Shown here one piece after another: positions 18,742 to 26,983 of a stretch of 64,000 bases of DNA. The stretch is taken from NCBI GenBank assembly GCA_017355425.1, contig CP070233.1, positions 5,451,272 to 5,515,271 of the forward strand, read 5' to 3'. Under the pieces are notes generated by a model, which saw only the letters and a program-made list of their open reading frames with translations, was not told where the DNA came from and did not search any database. This DNA comes from Dolichospermum sp. DET69 (GTDB lineage Bacteria; Cyanobacteriota; Cyanobacteriia; Cyanobacteriales; Nostocaceae). The stretch's first letter is position 1, and every line of letters begins with the position of its first letter. A program made the position numbers and the translations under genes.

Positions 18742-19641
18742 TTAAATACTATTTAACTTAATTACACCCCGATCAAAAATGCGGTTATTAGTACCAATTC
18801 CACTCACTTCCATTTTATCTGCATAGACATTATAAGCTGCAAAACTCAAATCACTTGTGGAATATTCTGTCCATTGAGAACGGCCAACGGGACGATTTCC
18901 AGCGCCAGCACCACAGATTAAATAGGTAGTGCCATTAATGGCGCGAGTCCGTTCATAATTATGTTCATGACCATTGATATAAAGTTGGACATTGTATTTT
19001 TTAAATAAAGGAGTAAAGGTTTTAATAAAACTTGCATTACTCCCATATTGACCAGATGAATAAATGGGATGATGACCAAAGACAACCTTCCAAGGTGCTT
19101 TACTCATACTTAATTCCTTCTCTAACCAAATTAACTGATTTTTCCAATCAGCATTACCATTAGTATCTAAAGCAAAAAACTGAACTTTATTTTGACTAAA
19201 AGTGTAATAACGCCCCTGCATATTCAAGCCAGGATATTTAAGTTGCGGAACACCATTATCAGTGCGAATATCATGATTACCTAAACAAGCATGAAACTTG
19301 ACACCATTTTTAAGTAAAGGTTGATAGGGACGTTCAAAAACTTCATTAATTTTTTCAATTTCGCCATTATTATAGATATTGTCACCAGCTAAAACTACTA
19401 AATTGTAGGGATTTTGCTGATGATAAAAATTCATAGCATTAGCTACACCATATTGGCCTTTTGTCCCAGTTCCCGTATCAGCAACGGAGACAAAACGCAA
19501 TAATAAATCTTTTTTAACTGGTTTAGCTGCTATTGCAGTTTCTATGAGAGAATTTGTATTTGATAATTTCCCACTTAGAAATCCAGTTGCTATGGTACTG
19601 ATTCCACTTAAAAGTAAAAATTGACGGCGTTTAATATTCAT
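18742..19641 (-). CDS. Tat-exported metallophosphoesterase (purple-acid-phosphatase-like)
   Basis: The start MNIKRRQFLLLSGIS is chosen (24 codons inside the longest frame) because it gives a twin-arginine signal (R-R-Q-F-L). The calcineurin-like metal motifs follow in order: VSVADTG, VVLAGDNIY (G-D-N), CLGNHDIR (G-N-H-D), VVFGHHPIYSSG (GH-H) and YINGHEHNYER (G-H-x-H). About 299 residues. These ligands bind a dinuclear metal centre, so it should be a periplasmic phosphatase or phosphodiesterase; the substrate is unknown. Confidence 0.88.
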   Translation of the reverse strand: MNIKRRQFLLLSGISTIATGFLSGKLSNTNSLIETAIAAKPVKKDLLLRFVSVADTGTGTKGQYGVANAMNFYHQQNPYNLVVLAGDNIYNNGEIEKINEVFERPYQPLLKNGVKFHACLGNHDIRTDNGVPQLKYPGLNMQGRYYTFSQNKVQFFALDTNGNADWKNQLIWLEKELSMSKAPWKVVFGHHPIYSSGQYGSNASFIKTFTPLFKKYNVQLYINGHEHNYERTRAINGTTYLICGAGAGNRPVGRSQWTEYSTSDLSFAAYNVYADKMEVSGIGTNNRIFDRGVIKLNSI

Positions 19642-19696
19642 TTTTGAATTTTGAATTGTTAAGTATTTTTGATTCGCTAATCTGGGTAAAAGTTCC

Positions 19697-20566
19697 ATGT
19701 CACCAGACAAACGCAGAAAACTAATAAATGAACCCCCGTCTACACTCTATCAAAAAAATCAACCAATTTGGAAAAGGACATTTATCCAAATTTTGCGGGG
19801 AACGATTGGTGTTTTAGAAACTACAGTAGTCAAACTGGAGACAGAAATACCTGGTGATAATCAGAATAAAACTAATTTTTTATCGCGTTGGGATGGATTT
19901 TTAAGAACATTCCGCTTATTTTTACCATCAAATATATCTAACAATGTGTCAGATACAGTTTTGACAGGAGTTTTTGCAGTAATTTTTGTGGTGACAATAG
20001 GGATAACTACATTTATGTTTATTCCTAAATCTGCTGAAGTGGCAACTGTTCCCCCAGTAGAAGAAGTTATCCCACCAACCGCAGTTATAAAAGCAGAACC
20101 TATTCCCACTCCAGTTATAGAAGCAAAACCCATTCCCACCGCAGTTGTAGAAGCACAACCTATTCCAACTCCAGTTGTAGAACCAGAACCCACTCTAACT
20201 CCAGTTGTAGAACCAGAAGCCACTCCAACTCCAGTTGTAGAATTAACACCAGAACAAACTTTATTAGCAGCAATTGAAAATCAGTTTTCAGACATTAGCG
20301 TTGCTGTTAAGAATACGAAAGACAAAAATATTGTTTCTCAACTGATAAAACCTATCAATGCTAATTTTCGTACTAGCGATTTAACTCTAAAAATTAATAA
20401 TATTTGGGATAAATTGGAAAAATCGCAACAGGATAAACTAGCTGCGAAAATATTACAACGTTCTCAAGAACTTAATTTTATCCATTTAGAAATTGTTGAT
20501 TTTCAAGGGAAATTAATTGCCCGTAGTCCAGTAGTGGGTAATAAAATGATCATTTTTAAAAGGTAA
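19697..20566 (+). CDS. Single-pass membrane protein with Pro/Val/Glu repeat stalk
   Basis: A 289-residue protein: cytoplasmic N-terminal ~90 residues, one transmembrane segment (about 90-112, TGVFAVIFVVTIGITTFMFI), then a low-complexity stalk of 8-10-residue repeats (IPTPVIEAKPIPTAVVEAQ, VEPEPTLTPVVEPE) and a C-terminal domain of ~100 residues (QTLLAAIENQFSDISVAVKN...). It is transcribed away from the Tat phosphatase gene, whose chosen start lies 55 bp away. The fold of the C-terminal domain is not recognised. An envelope-spanning role is inferred. Confidence 0.75.
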   Translation: MSPDKRRKLINEPPSTLYQKNQPIWKRTFIQILRGTIGVLETTVVKLETEIPGDNQNKTNFLSRWDGFLRTFRLFLPSNISNNVSDTVLTGVFAVIFVVTIGITTFMFIPKSAEVATVPPVEEVIPPTAVIKAEPIPTPVIEAKPIPTAVVEAQPIPTPVVEPEPTLTPVVEPEATPTPVVELTPEQTLLAAIENQFSDISVAVKNTKDKNIVSQLIKPINANFRTSDLTLKINNIWDKLEKSQQDKLAAKILQRSQELNFIHLEIVDFQGKLIARSPVVGNKMIIFKR

Positions 20567-20662
20567 TATTCGAGATATAAGAACCCCACCCCCAACCCCC
20601 TCCCCGCAAGCGAGGAGGGGGCTATGATTTACCTCATTCAAGTGCATACCGCTATAAGAAAA

Positions 20663-20770
20663 ATGTCCAATCTTGTGGGATGGGCATCTTGCCCGTCCTA
20701 ATATTATTAGCAGGCAAGATGCCTGCACCACAAGAAATTTTGGGATATTTTTTTATTTGGAAGTCTCTAA
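20663..20770. repeat. Dispersed ~108-bp repeat, copy 1 (GGGCATCTTGCCCGTCC hairpin)
   Basis: AATCTTGTGGGATGGGCATC...GGCAAGATGCCTGCACCACAAGAAATTTTGGGATAT...GGAAGTCTCTAA is shared almost base for base with 61483-61590. It contains a GGGCATCTTGCCC / GGCAAGATGCC stem. Here its end supplies the last codons of the radical-SAM gene. Confidence 0.85.
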
Positions 20771-21385
20771 TTCTAATAAACCTTGATAACCTGTAACAAT
20801 ACGATTACCATCTTTGAGAATATGCACTTCAATTTGATCACTAGCCCAAGTAATTTTATCGGCAAATTCTGGGTTAAAGATATTGACATTTTGATTACTA
20901 GAAGAAACGGGAGAATCAGGAGAATTAATTGCTAGAGATTTGACAAAAGGACCATCAATCAAAATATCTAATTCTGCTAATAATTCTTTTGTACCTGGAG
21001 GTGCAGAATTAGATTGTAATTGCTGGAGTGTAAAACCAGTAAAAGACATGACATTTAATCCCGCTGCTTTTAACTTTTTAGCTAAAATTGTTAATGCGGG
21101 TGCTTGCCAAAATGGTTCACCACCGGAAAAAGTTATACCAGTATTGAGGGGATTTTTGAGAATACTTTCAGCTAAGGTATCAATAGCAACTAAATCATTA
21201 ATTTCAAATGCCCAAGAGTCGGGATTAAAGCAACCAGAACACTCCCGGTTACAACCTTGCACCCAAACAACTGCGCGACAACCGGGGCCATTAACCTCTG
21301 ATTGGTCAACATAACCCATAATATTAAGATAGCCGGGGGGGATATCAGCGAGTCCTAGTGATGGGTTCATAGGGTTGGTTTCCAT
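20753..21385 (-). CDS. Radical SAM activase, NrdG-like (4Fe-4S)
   Basis: A 210-residue protein. The radical-SAM cluster motif C45-N-R-E-C49-S-G-C52 (CX3CX2C, inside VWVQGCNRECSGCFNPDSW) and the glycine motif TFSGGEPFWQ match anaerobic ribonucleotide-reductase-activating (NrdG/PflA-like) proteins. Such enzymes install a glycyl radical on a partner. No NrdD-like partner is in the window, so the substrate is unknown. The last residues (LETSK) come from a dispersed repeat, suggesting the native C-terminus was altered. Convergent with the 19697 gene. Confidence 0.85.
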   Translation of the reverse strand: METNPMNPSLGLADIPPGYLNIMGYVDQSEVNGPGCRAVVWVQGCNRECSGCFNPDSWAFEINDLVAIDTLAESILKNPLNTGITFSGGEPFWQAPALTILAKKLKAAGLNVMSFTGFTLQQLQSNSAPPGTKELLAELDILIDGPFVKSLAINSPDSPVSSSNQNVNIFNPEFADKITWASDQIEVHILKDGNRIVTGYQGLLELETSK

Positions 21386-21545
21386 CTCTTGTCAACTCCT
21401 TTTTAACTTTTCCTATTACTTGTTAATATAGCGAGACTATTGAAAGGTGTGGAGAAAGAAAATATAAGCTTTTTTAAAATTTGGCTATTTTGTGTAATTA
21501 AGCTTAGATCATTTGGTACTTAGTAAACCCAAATCAGCACATTTT

Positions 21546-22871
21546 TCATACTGCATTTCTCCGTTCTAATCGGCGAATTTGCATATCTGCTCTAGTCATA
21601 TCTGGATCATAGGATTCCCACTCTTGTAGTTCTTGACGTATGCGTTTTGCTTCTTCTAATTGACCATTATCAATTGCTTCAAAAAGGCGTGTGAGTGTTC
21701 GTGATTCTTCTGTATCTGGTCTTAACTCACTCAACCCTAAAATATTTCTGACAATATCTGAACTTTTCCTGCCTTTGGTAGGTTCAGGACATGATTTTAT
21801 TTGATAATCTTCTAATATCCATACTTGATTTTGTTTTACAGTTGTCACAACTTCAGGACTGTGAGTAGTAGCGATAATTTGAGTGTTGGGAAATACCTTT
21901 TTTAAATCAGGAATAATCTTTTGTTGCCAAGTTGGATGTAAATGCAAATCTAACTCATCAATCATTAAAATGGCTTCTGCTGCTAACGGGTTTTCCATTG
22001 GTGGGTTTGCTTGTGCTAACCGACGTGCAAAATCCATTACTAAAGCTAACATATTGCGATAATCGGCACTTAATTGACTAAGTAAAAGTTCTCTTTTTTC
22101 TCCTGTTTCCATTGTCCACTCAACCATCAATTTTGCAGATGTTGCACCTGAAAAATAAACGCGAGCATTGGGAGCAATAATTGTAGAAATAGCATTTCTT
22201 ACTTGTTTTAAATCAGGAAGTTCAAAGTTAATATCTCTCCGCTTTTTCACCTCTCTTAATTCTTGTAACTCGCGCACAAAAAACCAGTTAGCTAAATCTG
22301 TAAAATCAGATGTTGCATCAAGAATGTTATTTAAAGCATCAAATCTATTGAAGTATTTATTTGAAATATATTCAATATCATCAATATTATTTAAGTGGCG
22401 ATCACCTCTATAATAAGCTATAATGGAAAGGTCTGATTTTTTGTTATCTAATTGATTTAAAAATTTACTTTCCAGTTCGGCTAAAAGCTTTGTTAAACCT
22501 TTGAATGATAGAGATAAAGGCAACTTATTATTAGCAATCATTTCTTCATAAACACTTGTCCAATCTGAAAAACCAGTAGCAGATACAGTGAATTCTGGTG
22601 GATTTATTTTTCTATTATCTTCTTGATTGGCTGATACCTCTCGTCGTTCTAAAACAAGTGATTTGCCTTCTATCTCTTCTGTGGTCTCTTCTGTGGCTAA
22701 AAGCTTCTGAATCTTAATAACATAGGGAATCATTGCAATAGCAATAGCATCCAATAATGCACTTTTACCTGATCCATTATTGCCAACAAAAATATTGATG
22801 TCGGGATCTAAATTAACTTCCAAATGCTCAAAGCAGCGGAAGTTTTTGATAGTGACTTTTTGAATGTGCAT
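21546..22871 (-). CDS. AAA ATPase of the RecF/OLD-like (ABC-type) group
   Basis: A 441-residue protein. N-terminal MHIQKVTIKNFRCFEHLEV and Walker A VGNNGSGKSALLDAI (about 30-44) are typical of SMC/RecF-like ATPases; the signature-like LSQLSADYRNMLAL and Walker B AILMIDELDLHLHPTWQQ followed by IIATTHSPEVV complete an ABC-type cassette. The C-terminal ~60 residues (RTLTRLFEAIDNGQLEEAKRIRQELQEWESYDPDM) form a helical tail seen in ATPases of defence or repair gene pairs. It lies 25 bp after the small gene 22897-23124, likely an operon. No nuclease partner is visible, so a defence role is only possible. Confidence 0.82.
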   Translation of the reverse strand: MHIQKVTIKNFRCFEHLEVNLDPDINIFVGNNGSGKSALLDAIAIAMIPYVIKIQKLLATEETTEEIEGKSLVLERREVSANQEDNRKINPPEFTVSATGFSDWTSVYEEMIANNKLPLSLSFKGLTKLLAELESKFLNQLDNKKSDLSIIAYYRGDRHLNNIDDIEYISNKYFNRFDALNNILDATSDFTDLANWFFVRELQELREVKKRRDINFELPDLKQVRNAISTIIAPNARVYFSGATSAKLMVEWTMETGEKRELLLSQLSADYRNMLALVMDFARRLAQANPPMENPLAAEAILMIDELDLHLHPTWQQKIIPDLKKVFPNTQIIATTHSPEVVTTVKQNQVWILEDYQIKSCPEPTKGRKSSDIVRNILGLSELRPDTEESRTLTRLFEAIDNGQLEEAKRIRQELQEWESYDPDMTRADMQIRRLERRNAV

Positions 22872-22896
22872 TGATTTATTTTTCTTGATAAAATTA

Positions 22897-23124
22897 CTAA
22901 TCTTCTTCTAAAGCTACAGGTTCAGTAGGATCATCATAACGAATAACTTTGCCACGTAAAGGATAAAGATTGGTATTTTGTGTTTCTAGAGATTTAATTT
23001 GATGTTGTGCTGATTGAGGTTGTAAAATAATCACTTCCATAACATCACCAGCATGGAAAGGTAAACCTTGTAATAATAAAGTTCCATCTTCAGTTAAAGC
23101 AGTTTCGATTTTATGAGCATTCAT
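22897..23124 (-). CDS. Small acidic protein, antitoxin-like (unknown)
   Basis: A 75-residue protein: MNAHKIETALTEDGTLLLQGLPFHAGDVMEVIILQ resembles a swapped-hairpin (AbrB/SpoVT-like) antitoxin N-terminus common upstream of PIN or other toxin genes in cyanobacteria; the rest (YPLRGKVIRYDDPTEPVALEED) is the typical acidic partner-binding tail. The downstream gene is an AAA ATPase rather than a toxin, 25 bp away. Assignment is by pattern only. Confidence 0.6.
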   Translation of the reverse strand: MNAHKIETALTEDGTLLLQGLPFHAGDVMEVIILQPQSAQHQIKSLETQNTNLYPLRGKVIRYDDPTEPVALEED

Positions 23125-23181
23125 ATTATCAATAAGAGTGTGTTACAGTTGATCTTATTTTAACATATTATCTCATCACCC

Positions 23182-23991
23182 TTAATTGCATTTCTTTGGT
23201 GTTAATAATTCTAAGTTGTTCTCTAAAATTGTCCCTTTTAGATTTGCTCCTTGAAAATTTGTACCTCTAATAGTCGCACCTTGCAAATTTGCTCCTGCTA
23301 AATTCGCACCTTTTAAATTTGCCCAACTTAAATCAGCTTCCGTTAAATTCGCTTCACTCAAATTAGCTTTAGATAAAAATGCGTTTCCTAAATGAGCTTT
23401 AGTTAAATTGGCTTTATAGAGGTTAGCTTGATAAAGTTGAGCAGTCATTAATTCTGCTTCATATAAATTCGCTTCACTTAAATTAGCAGTAATTAAATTA
23501 GCTGCAATTAAAGTTGCAAAACTGAGATTACTGCGAATAAGTTGGGTGGCTGCTAAATCCGCATCTTTTAAATTAGCATTTTGAAAATCTGTACCAATTA
23601 AATTTGCATCGTTAATCACAGCATTTTCCAGATTTGCGGTACTAAAATCAGCACCAATAAAGTTTCCAAAACTTAAATTTGCTTGTGTCAAGATTGCACC
23701 ACTCAAATTAGCAATGCTCAAGTTAGCTTTACTCAAGTTAGCTTCAATTAATTTAGCTTGATAAAAAATAGCATTACTAAGATTAGCATTACTAAAATTA
23801 GTTCGCACTAATAAAGCGTGAGCTAAATTGACTTTATTCAAATTTACTTCTTGGAGATTTGCCCCTCGGAGGTTTTCTCCTAGTAGATTTGCACCGCTAA
23901 GATCAATTTCAATTTGGGGATTTTTCTTTCTCCATTCTATCCAAGTAACCGCACCTGCTCGCAGTAAATTAAGATGTTGTTGGTTTGCCAT
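23182..23991 (-). CDS. Pentapeptide-repeat protein
   Basis: A 269-residue protein made almost entirely of A(N/D)Lxx repeats (ANLSKANLSIANLSGAILTQ and so on) from about residue 35 to 255, predicted to form a right-handed quadrilateral beta-helix. The N-terminal segment (QHLNLLRAGAVTWIEWRKKNPQIEIDLSGANL) is a common cap in cyanobacterial family members. The role is unknown; some family members mimic DNA. It ends 12 bp from the ccmP start on the same strand order (ccmP upstream), so the two may be co-transcribed. Confidence 0.9.
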   Translation of the reverse strand: MANQQHLNLLRAGAVTWIEWRKKNPQIEIDLSGANLLGENLRGANLQEVNLNKVNLAHALLVRTNFSNANLSNAIFYQAKLIEANLSKANLSIANLSGAILTQANLSFGNFIGADFSTANLENAVINDANLIGTDFQNANLKDADLAATQLIRSNLSFATLIAANLITANLSEANLYEAELMTAQLYQANLYKANLTKAHLGNAFLSKANLSEANLTEADLSWANLKGANLAGANLQGATIRGTNFQGANLKGTILENNLELLTPKKCN

Positions 23992-24002
23992 TTTTTGCTC
24001 CT

Positions 24003-24644
24003 TTATTCGTTCCGCTTACCTTGAGGATTTTCTCTTCCTGGTGAATTTTCAATTGCGGCTAAAGCTCCCGCTGCTCCTGCTAAAATATCTTGTTCTGCTC
24101 CACCTAAATAAAGTCGGCCAAAACTACCGACAGCTTGAACTTCGAGAATATTAATTTGCGCGGCTTTTTCCGCTTCATTGGCTGCTAATGCAGCATAAGC
24201 CGCTGGTTCAACTTCTAATACATAAAGGGTTTGTCCTGCTAATAGGAGTTGTCCCCGACGACTACGGTTAATTAGTTGGGTTTGGTAAGCGTCAATGTTG
24301 CGGATAACTTGGCTAGAAATTACCCGCGGTTTGAGACATTCCTCTTTTTTCACACCTAAAAAGGCCAAAATAGCATCTCCAGCGGCTCGTGTTTCCCCTT
24401 GAGAGCCAGAATGTATTTCTAAAAGTCCGTATAACCGTTCTACTACTTGCACTCCAGGACGGACAGAAGCGGATTTCAGAGCTACGTCCGTAATTCTGTT
24501 GATTTCGATACCAGGGGAAATTTCAATCCATAGGGATGTGTCCCCCGGTAATGGTAAGAACCCCTGGGCTACTGTTCCCATGTATGCGGCGTGTTGAGGT
24601 TGCAGATTGTCTAGAAATACGAAGCTGCGTAGTTCTATACCCAA
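24003..24644 (-). CDS. ccmP: Carboxysome shell protein CcmP (tandem BMC domains)
   Basis: 213 residues, the exact size I recall for CcmP. Two bacterial-microcompartment domains: the first, [21 protein letters not shown]..., [34 protein letters not shown]; the second, [51 protein letters not shown]. CcmP forms stacked pseudohexameric trimers with a gated large pore in the beta-carboxysome shell. As in other beta-cyanobacteria it sits outside the main ccm cluster. It reads upstream of the pentapeptide-repeat gene. Confidence 0.93.
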   Translation of the reverse strand: MGIELRSFVFLDNLQPQHAAYMGTVAQGFLPLPGDTSLWIEISPGIEINRITDVALKSASVRPGVQVVERLYGLLEIHSGSQGETRAAGDAILAFLGVKKEECLKPRVISSQVIRNIDAYQTQLINRSRRGQLLLAGQTLYVLEVEPAAYAALAANEAEKAAQINILEVQAVGSFGRLYLGGAEQDILAGAAGALAAIENSPGRENPQGKRNE

Positions 24645-24682
24645 GGTCTTAATTCTCCAATAAACGTTAATTAACCCTAGCG

Positions 24683-24884
24683 ATTAGAAATCGCGGAACC
24701 ATACAAACGAAGTCAACCTATGCTGACTCAAAGAAAACGTAGCATTTCCAACCCACGCAGGTGGGTTTTGTCTGTGTAGCTGTGACTTCCAGTCGCCTAG
24801 TGCTACTCAAAGAAAACGTAGTATTTCCAACCCACGCAGGTGGGTTTTGTCTGTGTAGCTGTGACTTCCAGTTGCCTAGTGCAA
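24683..24884. repeat. Dispersed repeat with 79-bp tandem duplication, copy 1
   Basis: Two nearly identical 79-bp units start at 24726 and 24805 (ACTCAAAGAAAACGTAG...AACCCACGCAGGTGGGTTTTGTCTGTGTAG), each with an AACCCAC..GTGGGTT hairpin. A related copy lies at 36296-36479. It separates ccmP from the divergent flv3. Confidence 0.85.
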
Positions 24885-25054
24885 TATATGAGTTTACCGT
24901 GAAAGTGGTCAGTTATCAATTATCAATTAATTACTGCATCTATTATTACAAGTTTAATTTTAGGAAATATAGTTTTTATTACAGCTTTAAAAAAGAATAC
25001 TAGCGAGAATGGTGGCAGAAGAAATGATTGTTTATTTATTTACTCTCAGACATA

Positions 25055-26773
25055 ATGGTAGCTATCTCAGAGACTATTCAGAACCGATTAACTATACAAA
25101 CTGTAGAAATTGCCCCTAACACTACCGCGATTCGTTCTCTTGATTGGGATCGGGATCGTTTTGATATTGAATTTGGTTTACAAAATGGTACAACCTATAA
25201 TTCATACTTAATTAGAGGTGAACAAACAGTTTTAATTGATACTTCTCACCAGAAGTTTCGTGATCTGTATTTAGACACTCTCAAGGGTTTAGTTAATCCT
25301 AAAACTATTGACTATATAATTGTTAGCCATACTGAACCTGATCATAGTGGCTTGGTAGAAGATGTTTTACAGTTAGCACCAAGAGCCACAGTTTTAGCTT
25401 CCAAAGTAGCTTTGCAATTTTTAGAAGGTTTGGTACATGAACCTTTTTCTAAGCGGATTGTCAAAAGTGGCGATCGCCTAAAAATTGGTAAAGAACATGA
25501 AATGGAATTTGTCAGTGCGCCAAATTTACACTGGCCAGATACTATTTTTAGCTTTGATCGCAAAACCCAAATTCTCTACACTTGTGATGCGTTCGGAATG
25601 CACTTCTGTGATGATCGCACTTTCGACGAAGACTTAGAAGCAATTGAAGCTGATTTTCGCTTTTATTATGATTGTTTAATGGGCCCAAATGCTCGTTCTT
25701 TGCTGAATGCAATGAAAAGAATGGGGGAACTTGGCGAAATTAAAATTATTGCCAATGGACATGGGCCATTACTGCATCATAATTTAGATATCCTCACAGA
25801 ATGTTATCACAATTGGAGTCAAAAACAAGCGAAAACAGAAACTACTGTGGGTTTATTTTATGTCTCTGGTTATGGACATAGCGATAAATTAGGACACGCA
25901 ATTGGTGATGGTTTGCAAAAAGCTGGTGTCGGTGTAGAAGTATTGGATCTTAGTACCGCAGACAGTCAAGAAATTCAAGAATTAGCCGGGAGAGCATCTG
26001 GTTTAATTATTGGTATGCCTCCTACCAGCGCAATTAAAGCTCAATCTGCTATTAGTTCCTTATTAGCAGTTGCTAAAAATAAACAAGTAGTTGGTTTATT
26101 TGAATCCTATGGTGGAGATGATGAACCTATTGATACTCTCAGACGCAAATTTATTGACTTAGGTATTAAGGAAGCTTTCCCAGCTATTCGCATTAAAAAT
26201 AATCCTACAGAGTCCACCTATCAACTATGTACTGATGCAGGTGCTGGTTTAGGACAATTATTAGTCCGAGAACGCAATATTAAACAAATCAAATCTCTCG
26301 ACGTGAATATGGAAAAAGCGTTGGGAAGAATTAGTAATGGTTTGTATATTGTTACTGCCAAAAAAGGTGATGTTAGCGGTGCAATGATCGCTTCTTGGGT
26401 AACACAAGCCAGTTTACAGCCTTTAGGTTTTACTATTGCTGTAGCCAAAGATCGCGCTTTAGATAATTTATTGCACGTAGGCGATCGCTTTGTTCTTAAT
26501 GTACTAGAAGAAGGCAACTATCAAGACCTGAAAAAGCATTTTCTCAAACGTTTAAATCCTGGCACTGATAGATTTGCAGACGTAAAAATCCAAACTGCTA
26601 AAAATGGTTCACCCATTCTTACTGATGCACTTGCATACATGGAATGCGAAGTAGTCAACAGTATGGAATGTAGTGATCACTGGATTTTATATTGCACAGT
26701 TGAAGATGGAAAAGTTTCTAAACCAGACGGAATTACCGCAGTCCGTCATCGCAAAGTCGGAAACTATTACTAA
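25055..26773 (+). CDS. flv3: Flavodiiron protein Flv3 (probably the heterocyst-type Flv3B)
   Basis: The start MVAISETIQNRLTIQTVEIAPN is chosen; the longer frame depends on a TTG nine codons upstream. About 572 residues: metallo-beta-lactamase-like diiron domain with canonical ligands (SHTEPDHSG), flavodoxin domain (YVSGYGHSDKLGHAI), and a C-terminal flavin reductase module (LGRISNGLYIVTAKKGDVSGAMIASWVTQAS). Flv1/Flv3 reduce O2 to water using photosynthetic electrons. Canonical iron ligands mark the Flv3/Flv4 side. Close coupling to flv1, with no other gene between, resembles the heterocyst-specific flv3B-flv1B pair of Anabaena 7120; the B assignment is inferred. Confidence 0.9.
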   Translation: MVAISETIQNRLTIQTVEIAPNTTAIRSLDWDRDRFDIEFGLQNGTTYNSYLIRGEQTVLIDTSHQKFRDLYLDTLKGLVNPKTIDYIIVSHTEPDHSGLVEDVLQLAPRATVLASKVALQFLEGLVHEPFSKRIVKSGDRLKIGKEHEMEFVSAPNLHWPDTIFSFDRKTQILYTCDAFGMHFCDDRTFDEDLEAIEADFRFYYDCLMGPNARSLLNAMKRMGELGEIKIIANGHGPLLHHNLDILTECYHNWSQKQAKTETTVGLFYVSGYGHSDKLGHAIGDGLQKAGVGVEVLDLSTADSQEIQELAGRASGLIIGMPPTSAIKAQSAISSLLAVAKNKQVVGLFESYGGDDEPIDTLRRKFIDLGIKEAFPAIRIKNNPTESTYQLCTDAGAGLGQLLVRERNIKQIKSLDVNMEKALGRISNGLYIVTAKKGDVSGAMIASWVTQASLQPLGFTIAVAKDRALDNLLHVGDRFVLNVLEEGNYQDLKKHFLKRLNPGTDRFADVKIQTAKNGSPILTDALAYMECEVVNSMECSDHWILYCTVEDGKVSKPDGITAVRHRKVGNYY

Positions 26774-26983
26774 TGGGTAATTGGTAATTGGTAATGGGTA
26801 ATTGGTAATGGGTAATGGGTAATGGGTAATTCGTAATTCGTAATTCGTAATTGGTAATTCGTAATTGGTAATTGGTAATTCGTAATTACCCCCTTATCTA
26901 TCTGTTCCCTGTTCCCTGTTCCCTGTTCCCTATTCCCTATTCCCTATTCCCTAATTATTAACTAACTATCTTTCATAATTACT
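26774..26983. other. Spacer of microsatellite-like repeats between flv3 and flv1
   Basis: Roughly 115 bases of 'taattggtaatgggtaattcg' repeats followed by 'ccctgttccctattccc' repeats, the reverse complement of 'gggaatagggaacagg' seen at 18510 and 32794. These are dispersed low-complexity repeats in this genome. They add length inside what would otherwise be a tight operon. Confidence 0.8.
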
